Below, in pieces: positions 7,332-16,209 of a stretch of 64,000 bases of DNA (position 1 is the stretch's first letter; the number at the start of each line of letters is the position of its first letter). The translations under genes and the position numbers were made by a program. Origin of the DNA: Acidimicrobiia bacterium. Its GTDB lineage: Bacteria; Actinomycetota; Acidimicrobiia; Acidimicrobiales; Bin134. The notes under the pieces were generated by a model, which worked only from the letters and a program-made list of their open reading frames with translations, ran no database searches and was not told where the DNA came from. The stretch is from positions 1 to 64,000 of the forward strand of contig JAJEGM010000015.1 in the NCBI GenBank assembly GCA_022819825.1, read 5' to 3'.

Positions 7332-8314
7332 CGGCCCTCCCTGGCGACTGCGGGGCTGTGAGGTGGGAGGGGGCAGCAACCGTCAGCAATCGTCGGTAGA
7401 TCAGCAATATCGCGGTCAAAAAGGGCGGGCGTGATGGCGCCGTGAACTTGTGGGGGGCCTGGGAGGGCAGCAGCGACACTTAGGGCAGCGTGCTGGCCAA
7501 TGGCCGAGTCGAAGTAGTTGGTAATGATGACTTTGCGGCCTTCGATGATCCAGCGGCGGGCAGCAACGTAGGCAGTGCGGGGACCTCCGAGGGCCATGGG
7601 CTTAACCACCACGACGGAGATTGACTCGGGAACCTGGGCCCCAACAGAGCCGAGGCTGTCGTCTATCGCGACGGGGATTGAGGATTGCTCGGCCACCTGA
7701 GTCAGGGCTTCGATTCCCGCAACCGGCTCCTCGACGTACTCGATTTCGAATTGCTTCAATCGGGACAGCGCAGACACTGCTTGATCCACGGTCCATGCTC
7801 CGTTGGCGTCGAGCCGAAGACGACAACTCTCCCCGATGGCTTCTCGCACGGCGGCTACTGCAGCCACGTCGACCTTGAAATCGGACGCGCCCACCTTCAG
7901 CTTTGTCGTGCCATAGCCGTCAGCCATCGCGGCGACCGCGTCTTCGGTGTCGGCTACAAGGGCGTTGAGCTCCACTGCATCAGCTACTGGCCCGCCCTCG
8001 GAGAGCACCTCAGCCTGGGTTTGACCACTCTGCTGAGCTTCCAAATCGAGCAAGGCCAACTCGACCGCACCGTGGGCAAACCGTTCGAGGGGCAGGTTTC
8101 CAGGATCGGGATCAGCCGCCCACGCTTCCAATTCTGTCCGTGTGGCCGACGGATCAGCACCAGGCCAACCGGGCAGGGGCATAGCCTCTCCCCAGCCGCT
8201 GACGCCACCGTCGGAGATCTGGATCAGAATTCCATCTCTTTGGGTGATGGCTCCTCGGCTAGTCATCACCGGAAGGCGCAGCTTGAGCGAGACCTCGCTC
8301 AGCTCGACACGCAT
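7328..8314 (-). CDS. menC: o-Succinylbenzoate synthase
   Basis: 328 residues of the enolase superfamily, subgroup with the paired Lys. Visible catalytic parts: TTKLKVG (KxK), LRLDANGAW (metal Asp), VEEPV (Glu), AIDDS (Asp) and VVVKPM (second Lys). It dehydrates SHCHC to o-succinylbenzoate in menaquinone synthesis. The start ATG at 8314 fits the family N-terminus MRVELSEVSLKLRLP; a longer frame reads antisense-like nonsense. Overlaps the end of menH by 16 bases, so it is the last gene of the men operon. Confidence 0.93.
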   Translation of the reverse strand: MRVELSEVSLKLRLPVMTSRGAITQRDGILIQISDGGVSGWGEAMPLPGWPGADPSATRTELEAWAADPDPGNLPLERFAHGAVELALLDLEAQQSGQTQAEVLSEGGPVADAVELNALVADTEDAVAAMADGYGTTKLKVGASDFKVDVAAVAAVREAIGESCRLRLDANGAWTVDQAVSALSRLKQFEIEYVEEPVAGIEALTQVAEQSSIPVAIDDSLGSVGAQVPESISVVVVKPMALGGPRTAYVAARRWIIEGRKVIITNYFDSAIGQHAALSVAAALPGPPQVHGAITPALFDRDIADLPTIADGCCPLPPHSPAVAREGR

Positions 8315-9051
8315 CGGATCACTGCGGCTGCGGTCGAGTCGGGGGCTTCCAGATGGGTGGCATGACCAGCGTCGGGGATACAGCAAATGGTTGCCCGGGG
8401 CATGGCCGCGGCCATTTGCTGGGCGATAGCTGCGAACTTGGCGTCGTCTGAGCCAACTATGAGGGAGCAAGGCATGGACAGCTCTGACGAGCGACAACCG
8501 ATGGGGTCGACCGCCCCGGCCCCCATGCCCCGCAGACTGTGGGCCAGGCCTCGGGGGTCGCAGCTCAGCCGCTGGGCTCGCAGCTCAGCCTGCTGATCGG
8601 CTGGCAGTCGGGTTCGCTGGGTCGCGAAAAGCGGTCGGTCGGCCCAATAGTCGGCGAACCACTCGATGCCCTCTGACTCGATCCGGTCGGCTAGAGCCTC
8701 GTCGGCAGCGATGCGCTCAGCTCGTTCGGCGGAATCGTCGATGCCGGCTCGGGCCCCGATGAGGGCTAGCGCAACAACGCGGTCGGGATGGGCCAACGCC
8801 ACGTGGAGCGCGACCCGACCACCCATCGAATAGCCCACCAGAGCGAAGCGCTCTAGATGAGCAGTGGCCGAGACCACACCAGCTACGGCGGCGGCCATGG
8901 TGTAGTCGACCGGGTCGTCGGAAATTGGCCCCGAACCGTGGCCGGGGAGGTCAAGCGCCAAAACCGGGTCGGGCAAACGGCTGGTGAGCGGGGCCATAGC
9001 CGCGGCCGAGCCGGTGAAGCCGTGCAGGACCACGGTGGTTGTCTGGTTCAT
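8299..9051 (-). CDS. menH: SHCHC synthase, alpha/beta hydrolase
   Basis: 250 residues with the alpha/beta-hydrolase fold: oxyanion HGFTGS near the start, nucleophile elbow GYSMGG, acid in VGSDDAKF and histidine in GHATHLE. It removes pyruvate from SEPHCHC to give SHCHC, between MenD and MenC. The assignment rests on the fold plus position: the start shares ATGA with the end of menD and the end overlaps menC. A non-specific hydrolase would be the alternative, but the context makes MenH likely. Confidence 0.9.
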   Translation of the reverse strand: MNQTTTVVLHGFTGSAAAMAPLTSRLPDPVLALDLPGHGSGPISDDPVDYTMAAAVAGVVSATAHLERFALVGYSMGGRVALHVALAHPDRVVALALIGARAGIDDSAERAERIAADEALADRIESEGIEWFADYWADRPLFATQRTRLPADQQAELRAQRLSCDPRGLAHSLRGMGAGAVDPIGCRSSELSMPCSLIVGSDDAKFAAIAQQMAAAMPRATICCIPDAGHATHLEAPDSTAAAVIRCVSS

Positions 9052-10709
9052 TCGGCCAGATCAGCTAGCTGCTTGCGCTGCTTGATGGCTGTCCCGTGGT
9101 CGACGGGGATTTCGATCAGCGTCACCCCCGAGGCCTTCGTAACGGTCTCGGCCAAGTCATCAGCCTGTCCGGTCCGGTGGTAGTTGACGCCTAGCCCTTC
9201 GGCCAGTTTGCCGAAACCGACTCCATGGGGCGTGTGGAACAGTTCTCCAAAGTGAACGTCGGAGCCCCCCTCGGCCACGGGTAGCAACGAGAAGATGCCG
9301 CCGCCGTCGTTGTTGGGCACCACCACGGTGAGGTCGGCGTCCGTCAGGGATGCGGCCAACAACCCGCCGATGTCGTGCAGCAGGGCTACATCGCCCACCA
9401 ATGCCGCCACCGGCTGGCCCAAGGCCAGGGAAGCGCCGAGCGCCGACGACACCACCCCGTCGATGCCGTTGGCCCCCCGATTGACCAGCACCCGGCGAGG
9501 CAGGGCATCAGGGGGCCAGAACGAGGTGACATCCCGAACCGGCATGCTGCTCGACGCATACACCGCCACCTCTGGGGGCAGCGCTCGCAACAGAGTGGCG
9601 GCCAGCAGCGGCTCCAGTAGGTCATCAGACCCCAAGACCGCCTCTGTCCGGTCCCAGGCGTCAGCGGCGACTTCGATCCAGTCCACCGCCCAGGCGTCTT
9701 CGGCTGAGGTCATCTGACCGGCAGCCGCACCCATCAAGACCGCCGGGTCGGAAGCCAACGCAGCCGTCCAACCGAACGACGGGTCTTCCCATCGGCGGCG
9801 CGGGTCCATCAGCAGTCGGTCGGATGCTGGGCAAGTATCCACAAAATCGATCACTGCCCGATTGCTGGGAGGTCCGCCGATGCGGACCAGCACGTCGGGG
9901 GCCAGATCAGCGCGGCCCAATACCCCCTCGGCTCCATCCAAGACCAGCGACCCTCGACCTCGTAGCTGGGATCCGGCGTCGGCCACCACTGGCCACCCCG
10001 CCGCTTCGGCGAAGCCGACGATGGCCGCGGCACCGGCATCGTCCACATCCAGCGCTCCGGCTACGATCAGCCCCCGACGGCCGGCCATCCCTCGCAGGGC
10101 CTCTATGTCGGTTTCAACAAGTGGCCGAACGGGTACCGGTGGCCGACCAAAAGTTGAATTGAACTCGGGAACCGGGCCTTGGGGCTCCAGCGGCTTGCGG
10201 AACGGCCAATTCAGGTGCACTGGACCCGGATCCGGCCCGGATCCGGCCATGGTGGCCGCCCGCACTGCCAGTCGGGCGAAGTAGTCGGGCTCGTCGATAT
10301 CGCACGGCATCTCGGCGAACCAGCGGACGTGGTCCCCGTACAGCTTCATCTGGTCGATGGTCTGGCCCGCTCCGGCATCCCGCAGCTCCGGAGGGCGATC
10401 GGCCGTGCATACCACCAGCGGTACGCCGCTGTGGTGGGCCTCCACCACCGCCGGGAGGTAGTTGGCCGCCGCGGTGCCCGACGTGCACACCAGCGCCACA
10501 GGACGGCCCGACGCCTTGGCCATGCCCAGGGCACAGAACCCGGCCACCCGCTCGTCGAGCTGAACTGTGACCTGTAGCCGCTCCTGATTGCGGGCCGACA
10601 CCGCCAGAGGAGTGGATCGAGAACCAGGTGAGACCACTACGTCGGTCACCCCGCAGGCTGCCAATTCAGCCCAAAACCGCCCGGTCGCCCTGTAAGCCAG
10701 GTCGGTCAT
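9048..10709 (-). CDS. menD: SEPHCHC synthase (ThDP-dependent)
   Basis: 553 residues. The N-terminus has VVSPGSRSTPLAVSA, the MenD signature that binds isochorismate, and the C-terminal ThDP domain has GDVALLHDIGGLLAA and NNDGGGIFSLLP. It joins isochorismate and 2-oxoglutarate with loss of CO2, the first committed step of menaquinone synthesis. Start ATG at 10709 overlaps the menF stop as ATGA; 64 further upstream residues in frame do not fit the family and are not used. Confidence 0.96.
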   Translation of the reverse strand: MTDLAYRATGRFWAELAACGVTDVVVSPGSRSTPLAVSARNQERLQVTVQLDERVAGFCALGMAKASGRPVALVCTSGTAAANYLPAVVEAHHSGVPLVVCTADRPPELRDAGAGQTIDQMKLYGDHVRWFAEMPCDIDEPDYFARLAVRAATMAGSGPDPGPVHLNWPFRKPLEPQGPVPEFNSTFGRPPVPVRPLVETDIEALRGMAGRRGLIVAGALDVDDAGAAAIVGFAEAAGWPVVADAGSQLRGRGSLVLDGAEGVLGRADLAPDVLVRIGGPPSNRAVIDFVDTCPASDRLLMDPRRRWEDPSFGWTAALASDPAVLMGAAAGQMTSAEDAWAVDWIEVAADAWDRTEAVLGSDDLLEPLLAATLLRALPPEVAVYASSSMPVRDVTSFWPPDALPRRVLVNRGANGIDGVVSSALGASLALGQPVAALVGDVALLHDIGGLLAASLTDADLTVVVPNNDGGGIFSLLPVAEGGSDVHFGELFHTPHGVGFGKLAEGLGVNYHRTGQADDLAETVTKASGVTLIEIPVDHGTAIKQRKQLADLAE

Positions 10710-11830
10710 GTGACCACATCCAAGATCGCATCCAGCTTGATGTCGGTCTCGACCAATTCCTGCTCGGGGTCGGACCCGGCCACGATGCCCGCTCCTGCAC
10801 ACAGGCGCATCCCGCTGGGGCCTACCAACGCCGATCGCAAGGCCACATAGAACGAGCCGCACCCCCGGTGGTCGATCCACCCCACCGGACCGGCGTACCA
10901 CCCTCGGTCAAGCCCCTCATGCTCGGCGATCCACTGCTGGGCGAAGGTTGTCGGCGTGCCCCCCACCGCCGGTGTGGGGTGGAGGGCGCCCACCAGCCGC
11001 AGCGCCATGCCAGGCTCAGGGGCGATACGCCCGCTGACCGTTGTGGCCAGGTGGTGAATGCCAGGCAGAGTCCGAACTTCGGTATCGCCAGTGGGGTCTA
11101 GCGCCACGCCGGCTAGGGCTAGGCGGGTGCGGAGGTATTCCACCACATAGTGGTGCTCGGCCTGCTCCTTGGGATCGGTGGCCAACCGCTCGGCGATTGC
11201 GGCGTCGTCGGCCGGAGTGGCCCCTCGAGGAGCGGTGCCTGCCACTGCGTAGGTGGTGACCACATCGCCGTTGAGTTCCGCCAAGACCTCGGGGCTGGCG
11301 CCCACAAAGCACGACGTCCCCCGGCCGAATCCGAACACCGCACACGACTCGAAACGGCTCGACAGCCGAGCCAGCACCACCGCGGGGTCGATGCTGCCCA
11401 CCGCCTCCACCTCTCGGGCCACCACCACCTTGGCCAGCTCCCCGGCATCGATGGCGTCGGCAGCCTGCTTCACCGCATCCCGATAGGTGGCCCGAGTTTC
11501 ATCTTCAACCCGCAATGCGTTGCCGTCGTCTGTGCGACTTGCCCCATGTGCCGGCCCCCGAACAACCCGTTCCGGAACCACCAATCGCCCGCTCGGATAT
11601 CCGTCCCACGCCCCTGTTCCCGACCGATCGGCAAAACCGAAGCCAGCAAAGGCGACCTCCCCCTCGGCCAGCAGCTCAGCAGCGGCGGCCGCGGCGGTCT
11701 CAAACCGCCAACGACCATCTACTTCAACAGCCCGCGCTGCTCCCAACCCGGCCATCGCGTCGGCGCCCGGTGCCCGCCAGTACACCCGGTCGTCGCCGGA
11801 CCACGAGGCGAATTCCTCAAGAGGCGTCAT
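10706..11830 (-). CDS. menF: Isochorismate synthase
   Basis: 374 residues of the chorismate-utilising enzyme family. C-terminal landmarks: HPTPAVGGTP, EHEGLDRGWYAGPVGW and the closing LCAGAGIVAGSDPEQELVE, all of which bind Mg2+ and chorismate. It converts chorismate to isochorismate for MenD. Start and end both overlap neighbours by ATGA, so it is translated in a coupled operon. EntC/DhbC for a siderophore is the usual alternative, ruled out by menD next to it. Confidence 0.94.
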   Translation of the reverse strand: MTPLEEFASWSGDDRVYWRAPGADAMAGLGAARAVEVDGRWRFETAAAAAAELLAEGEVAFAGFGFADRSGTGAWDGYPSGRLVVPERVVRGPAHGASRTDDGNALRVEDETRATYRDAVKQAADAIDAGELAKVVVAREVEAVGSIDPAVVLARLSSRFESCAVFGFGRGTSCFVGASPEVLAELNGDVVTTYAVAGTAPRGATPADDAAIAERLATDPKEQAEHHYVVEYLRTRLALAGVALDPTGDTEVRTLPGIHHLATTVSGRIAPEPGMALRLVGALHPTPAVGGTPTTFAQQWIAEHEGLDRGWYAGPVGWIDHRGCGSFYVALRSALVGPSGMRLCAGAGIVAGSDPEQELVETDIKLDAILDVVT

Positions 11831-12249
11831 TTCACCCGCTCCGCCAACCGGACTGCTGCCCTGCTGAGCAGGGTGCGGCGGAAGTGCTCGCCCACCAGGG
11901 CCACCACCTGGGGCACTAGCGCCTCCACCAGCGGAGTCAGATTCCCAAGGTCGCTGCTGGTCAATTCGTCGGTGCCCATGGCATTCAAGAACAGGTCCAC
12001 CGCCTCATCCACCACCGCCTCCACGTTGCGGGCGTGGCGAACCGCCAGCGCGGCCAAGTCGGGAACGCTCACCCCGACGGCAACGAGCGCGGCACCGGCT
12101 TGCAGCATCGTGACCGCATCCTCTTTGAATCGACCCGAATCATCAGGGATCAGCAACCCAGCATCGATGGCCAAATCCACCTGCTCAGCAGCCAGACCCG
12201 AGGCTTCGATCAACTCAGCCCGGTTGAGACCCTCCTGCGCCATCCCCAA
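11827..12249 (-). CDS. MerR-like DNA-binding protein in the men operon
   Basis: 140 residues. The N-terminal 60 residues (LNRAELIEASGLAAEQVDLAIDAGLL..GRFKEDAVTMLQAGAALVAVGVSVPDLAALA) look like a MerR-type winged helix that reads a short wing and then a dimer helix. The C-terminal half resembles ligand-binding helices of TetR-type proteins rather than a MerR coiled coil. It overlaps the ligase gene by up to 35 bases and shares ATGA with menF. It may regulate the operon it belongs to; no operator is visible. ATG at 12243 is an equally possible start. Confidence 0.6.
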   Translation of the reverse strand: MGMAQEGLNRAELIEASGLAAEQVDLAIDAGLLIPDDSGRFKEDAVTMLQAGAALVAVGVSVPDLAALAVRHARNVEAVVDEAVDLFLNAMGTDELTSSDLGNLTPLVEALVPQVVALVGEHFRRTLLSRAAVRLAERVK

Positions 12250-13921
12250 AGCGTAAGCGCGTCTCGCCTTCAGCCCCCATTAGGGCCGCGGCCCGGGCCC
12301 GTAGCTCATGGCGGTCGGGCCGACCGGAGTCCAGCAGCGGCCAGTCCTCTTCTTCCACCACGAAGAACCGCTTGGGAATCTTAAAATTGGCGATCTGGCC
12401 TCGGCACGCTTCCACTAGGTCGTCGGAGGTCTCTTCGGCTCCGTCGTGCAACTCTACGAATGCCACCACCGCCTCGCCCCACAGCGGGTCGGGCACCCCT
12501 ACCACGATGGCGAACTTCACCGCCTCCAGATTGTCCTCGCAGAAGATCTCCACCTCGCGCTCCGACACGTTCTCCCCGCCGGTCTTGATCATCAGCTTGT
12601 AGCGGCCCCGGAAGTACAGGTTTCCAGCCTCGTCCATGAAGCCGTAGTCGCCGGAGTGGAAGAACCCCTCGTCGTCGAAGGCCTCAGCCGTGGCCTCGGG
12701 CATCCCCACGTACTCGATAAACGTGCCCCAACCCCGAAAACAGATCTCTCCGGGCTCTTCAGGGGCACAGCGCTGGCCGGTCTCGGGGTCTTTGATCACG
12801 AACTCCATGCCCGGAATGGGCCGGCCGTTGGCGTCGTAGCGTACCTTGGGATCGGTCTCGCACCGGGGAGTGATCGACCCCAGCCCGCCCGACTCTGTGG
12901 AGCCGTACACCTGAGCCACCGTCTCCCAGTTCCAGTCGGGCAACACGCTGCGCAGAAAGCTGCCGGTGGCCCCCACGTTGCACTTGCGCACCGAACTGCG
13001 GTCCACCGTGTGGTATTCGGGGGCGTTGCGCATCATGGTGAGCTTGGTGTCGAACGCCCCCATCACGGTTATCTTCGACCGCTCCATCTCCCGCAGCACC
13101 TTTCCGGTCTCATACACCCCCACCAGACACGAGGTCATGCCCACCAAATGGGGCATGGTCAGGTTCCACACGATGCCCCCGGTGTGGAACACCGGGTTGG
13201 AGGCCACGAACCGGTCTTCGGGCACCAACCCCAGAGCGTGCTGCAAGCCTGTGGCCGCCCCCACCATGCCCCGGTGGGCGATCTGCGCCGGCTTGGGAGC
13301 GGCGGTGGAGCCCGAGGTGAAGATGATGTAGGCGGGGTCGTCCCCTCTCACTTCACTTGCCGGCTCCAGTTCGACTCCTCCATCAGGGCCGTACACCCGA
13401 TCTCGCTCCGCCGACGGGTCCACCCACCCGTCGTCGTCCAGCGGCAGCACCACCGTCTCGGCAATACAACCGAACTGGGCGGCCACCGGCGACAGCCTCT
13501 CCGCCATATCCACGTCTCGGAACCGGTCCACGGTAATCAGCAGGTCGGGCTGGGCCAGGGTGAACAGGTGTTCCAACTCGGCGGCCATGTATGACGTGTT
13601 GATGGGCACCCCGATGGCGCCCAGCCGGGCCAACCCATAGTGCAGTACTGCCCAGTCGGGATTGGGATGGAACAGAAACGCCACCCGGCTGCCATGGCCC
13701 ACTCCCATCTCGGCCAAAGCGGCGGCGGCCCGCAGAGACCGGCTAGCCAGATCCCGATAGGTGATGTGGGTGTCCCCCGTGATAAAGGCATCGTTGTCGG
13801 GCACCCGCTGGGCCGTGCGCCACAGCATCTCCCAGGTGGACAGCTGAGTGTTGACGATCAGATCGGCAGCCAGCGCGGCATCGTAGTCAGCCTGGGCGGA
13901 GGCCTCCATGGGTGTCGCCAT
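12215..13921 (-). CDS. Acyl-CoA synthetase-like AMP-forming enzyme with altered core motif
   Basis: 568 residues of the ANL superfamily: P-loop FTSGSTAAPKPAQIAH, YGSTESGG and the hinge region YFRGRYKLMIKTGGENVSEREVE are present. The A10 motif near the C-terminus reads SGRPDRHELRARA, where the usual catalytic Lys (as in TGKVxR) is replaced by Arg, and the P-loop has AAPKP in place of GxPKG. Adenylation may be weakened or lost. First gene of the men operon; whether it serves as MenE is doubtful because MenE is shorter and other ligases nearby are closer in type. The -10 box TAACGT (13935-13930) ends 8 nt before the ATG, so it is probably leaderless. Confidence 0.82.
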   Translation of the reverse strand: MATPMEASAQADYDAALAADLIVNTQLSTWEMLWRTAQRVPDNDAFITGDTHITYRDLASRSLRAAAALAEMGVGHGSRVAFLFHPNPDWAVLHYGLARLGAIGVPINTSYMAAELEHLFTLAQPDLLITVDRFRDVDMAERLSPVAAQFGCIAETVVLPLDDDGWVDPSAERDRVYGPDGGVELEPASEVRGDDPAYIIFTSGSTAAPKPAQIAHRGMVGAATGLQHALGLVPEDRFVASNPVFHTGGIVWNLTMPHLVGMTSCLVGVYETGKVLREMERSKITVMGAFDTKLTMMRNAPEYHTVDRSSVRKCNVGATGSFLRSVLPDWNWETVAQVYGSTESGGLGSITPRCETDPKVRYDANGRPIPGMEFVIKDPETGQRCAPEEPGEICFRGWGTFIEYVGMPEATAEAFDDEGFFHSGDYGFMDEAGNLYFRGRYKLMIKTGGENVSEREVEIFCEDNLEAVKFAIVVGVPDPLWGEAVVAFVELHDGAEETSDDLVEACRGQIANFKIPKRFFVVEEEDWPLLDSGRPDRHELRARAAALMGAEGETRLRFGDGAGGSQPG

Positions 13922-13947
13922 CGGTGGGCACGTTATCCTCTCGCCTC
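13922..13947. promoter_or_regulatory. 26-bp bidirectional leaderless promoter
   Basis: Between the ligase (minus) and the LLM gene (plus) the core reads ACGTTATCCT (13930-13939). It gives TAACGT on the minus strand and TATCCT on the plus strand, sharing the central TA. Each box ends exactly 8 nt before its ATG. Confidence 0.6.
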
Positions 13948-15123
13948 ATGCATGGAGGACTGCGGTTCGGCTTGTTCCAAGCACCGTTCCACGCCCACTG
14001 GAGGAATCCGACGCTGCAACTCCAACGGGACTTGGACTTGTGCGAGTGGCTCGACCACCTGGGTTTCGACGAGTACTGGTTCGGCGAGCACCACTCCGGC
14101 GGCTGGGAGATCATCACCTCGCCCGATCTGATGATCGCCGCGGCCTCCCAGCGGACCAGCCGCATCAAGCTGGGCACCGGCGTGGTGTCGGTGCCCTACC
14201 ACACCCCCTTCCAAGTGGCCGAGCGCATGGTGCTGCTCGACCACCTCACCAAGGGACGGGTGATGTTCGGCGTGGGCCCCGGCGCCCTGCCGTCAGACGC
14301 CTACATGATGGGCATGGACCCCAAAGAGACCCGGCCCCGGATGGAACAGGCCCTAGAGGCCATCTGCCACTTGCTGCGCTCCGACGAGCCGCTCACCATG
14401 GACACCCATTGGTTCAAGCTCCGCGAGGCCCGCTTGCAGCTCTCTCCCTACTCCGACCCGCTGTTCGACATCTGCATGGCCACCACGGTGTCGCCCAACG
14501 GCCCCCGCAGCGCCGGACAGTTCGGCGGGGCGGTGCTGTCGATGAGCGCCACCACCGATGCCGGGTTTGAGGCTCTAGGAACCCACTGGGACATCTGGAA
14601 CATGAAGGCCCAAGAGCACGGCCACACCGCCGACCGGTCCAAGTGGCGCATCGTGGCGCCGGTCCATATTGCCGAGACCACCGAGCAGGCCTTCAAAGAC
14701 GTCGAGCACGGCATCGAGCCGTGGGTGCGCTACTTCCGGGAGGTGGTAGCCCTGCCGGGCGCCCCCGACACCGACGACCGGGACGAATTCGTCCGAGCCA
14801 TGGTGGACGGCGGCTTCGCGGTCATCGGCACGCCCGATGACGCCGCCGCTTTGGTCGACCGGTTCTGGGAGCAGTCGGGAGGGTTCGGCGCGCTTTTGGT
14901 GTTCGGCAACGACTGGGCCAATCCGCAGGCCACAAGACGCTCCTTCGAGCTGTTGATCGAGGAGGTGGCCCCTCGCTATCAGGGGTCGATCCGGCGGCGC
15001 ACCAGCTCGCACGCTTGGACTGCGGCCAACCGGGAGGAATTCCTGGGCCGGGCCGCGGCGGCCAGCCAAGAAGCCCGGGAGCGCCACGAGGCCGAGATGG
15101 CCGCCAAACACGAGCAGCAATAG
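13948..15123 (+). CDS. LLM-class flavin-dependent oxidoreductase
   Basis: 391 residues with the bacterial luciferase-like TIM barrel: WLDHLGFDEYWFGEHHSGGW, SRIKLGTGVVSVPYHTPFQVAERM and LDHLTKGRVMFGVGPGALPSD. These bind FMN or F420 and a hydrophobic substrate; monooxygenase activity on xenobiotic or lipid-like compounds is likely, the substrate is unknown. The start at 13948 is set by the -10 box TATCCT 8 nt before; 12 upstream in-frame residues are rejected. C-terminal 35 residues are Ala/Glu-rich. A strong hairpin follows. Confidence 0.88.
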   Translation: MHGGLRFGLFQAPFHAHWRNPTLQLQRDLDLCEWLDHLGFDEYWFGEHHSGGWEIITSPDLMIAAASQRTSRIKLGTGVVSVPYHTPFQVAERMVLLDHLTKGRVMFGVGPGALPSDAYMMGMDPKETRPRMEQALEAICHLLRSDEPLTMDTHWFKLREARLQLSPYSDPLFDICMATTVSPNGPRSAGQFGGAVLSMSATTDAGFEALGTHWDIWNMKAQEHGHTADRSKWRIVAPVHIAETTEQAFKDVEHGIEPWVRYFREVVALPGAPDTDDRDEFVRAMVDGGFAVIGTPDDAAALVDRFWEQSGGFGALLVFGNDWANPQATRRSFELLIEEVAPRYQGSIRRRTSSHAWTAANREEFLGRAAAASQEARERHEAEMAAKHEQQ

Positions 15124-15135
15124 GCCGAGAAACAG

Positions 15136-15156
15136 CGCCCTCCGCAGTGGAGGGCG
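15136..15156. terminator. Bidirectional terminator hairpin
   Basis: CGCCCTCC-GCAGT-GGAGGGCG forms a perfect 8-bp stem with 5-base loop between two convergent genes. There is no U-tract, as usual in high-GC actinobacteria. Confidence 0.65.
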
Positions 15157-15162
15157 GCTAGG

Positions 15163-16209
15163 TCACAGAGCCTGCTCGATCCAACTGGTGTCGCCCGCCT
15201 CCCAGGCATCCAGATGCTGGGCCAGGTTCTCGGTGTTGAGGGGGATCTGGCTGAACGCGGGCCACGACCGCATCTTGCCCTCCACGGTCAGCGCCAGTCC
15301 TCGGGGCACCACCGCCGACTCCACGAAGATCCAGTAGATGATGCAGTAGTGGACCCATTTGGGGTCGGGCTCGGTGCCGGTGGCCTCGGCGTACAGTGCA
15401 GCAAGCTCGTCCCAGGTGATCAGCATGCCCATCAGCTCGGGGCGGCGGCGGCGGGACAGCGGGTGACAGAAGAAGCCCAAGTCCAGTAGCGGAGGCCCCA
15501 CCGCAGCACGCTCCCAGTCGAGCACCGCCACCAGCTCATCCCCTCGGAAGGCCAGATTGCCGATGCGGTAGTCGCCGTGGCTGAGGACCGGTGGGGCATC
15601 GGGCATCTCGGCGGCGTGGTCGAGCAGGAACCGGGCGGCGTCTCGCAGGATGGGTAGGGGTGAGAACGTCGGGTACACGTCGCGCTCCACGTTGCCCATC
15701 CACCGGTTGATGAGCCCGGCCATCAACTCGGCGCCAGCGACCCCCGGAGGGCCGGTCACCAGTTCCGGCAGCCCGGCCGCCGCCCAGTCGAGGCAATGGA
15801 GCTTGCCCATGACGTCGACGATCTGCTCGGCGGTCCGGCGGCGGCCAGCCTCGGTTTGCCAGACGGGCCAGTCGTCCAGCTGGGCGAGGTGGGGGAAGTC
15901 GGCGTCCACATGGGCCATGGCGAAGAACGGCTGCCCGATCAGCTCGGGGTCGTCGCACGCCCCCCGCAACTCGGGCACCGGGATGCCCGCCGAGGCGGCG
16001 GCTTTATGCACGGCCACCTCCTTGTGCACGTCGTAGGGGTCGATGGTGCCGTAGGAGGGCGCCCGCTTGACCACCACCCGCTCGCCGTCGTCGAGGTCCA
16101 CAGTGAACACGTCCCAGGAGAGCCCGCCGGTGCGAGCCTCCACCCCGAGCACCCCGCGGCCGAACCAGTCGGCCAGGGCGGCGGTTTGCTCGGGGGTGAG
16201 CGCGGTCAC
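15163..16209 (-). CDS. Aminoglycoside-phosphotransferase-like kinase
   Basis: 348 residues of the APH/choline-kinase-like family: catalytic loop LSHGDYRIGNLAF (HGDxxxxN) and metal-binding VLDWERAAVGPPLLDLGF. Members near acyl-CoA dehydrogenases and ligases (as in ACAD10/11) are thought to phosphorylate hydroxyacyl compounds so that they can be dehydrated; drug resistance is less likely in this setting. Starts within the ATGA shared with the VOC gene, so the two form an operon. Confidence 0.82.
   Translation of the reverse strand: MTALTPEQTAALADWFGRGVLGVEARTGGLSWDVFTVDLDDGERVVVKRAPSYGTIDPYDVHKEVAVHKAAASAGIPVPELRGACDDPELIGQPFFAMAHVDADFPHLAQLDDWPVWQTEAGRRRTAEQIVDVMGKLHCLDWAAAGLPELVTGPPGVAGAELMAGLINRWMGNVERDVYPTFSPLPILRDAARFLLDHAAEMPDAPPVLSHGDYRIGNLAFRGDELVAVLDWERAAVGPPLLDLGFFCHPLSRRRRPELMGMLITWDELAALYAEATGTEPDPKWVHYCIIYWIFVESAVVPRGLALTVEGKMRSWPAFSQIPLNTENLAQHLDAWEAGDTSWIEQAL

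Noticed and set aside
11150-12256. 368-codon plus-strand frame over menF and the MerR-like gene
   Set aside because: Antisense shadow typical of high-GC third positions; both minus-strand genes have clear family motifs and overlapping starts.
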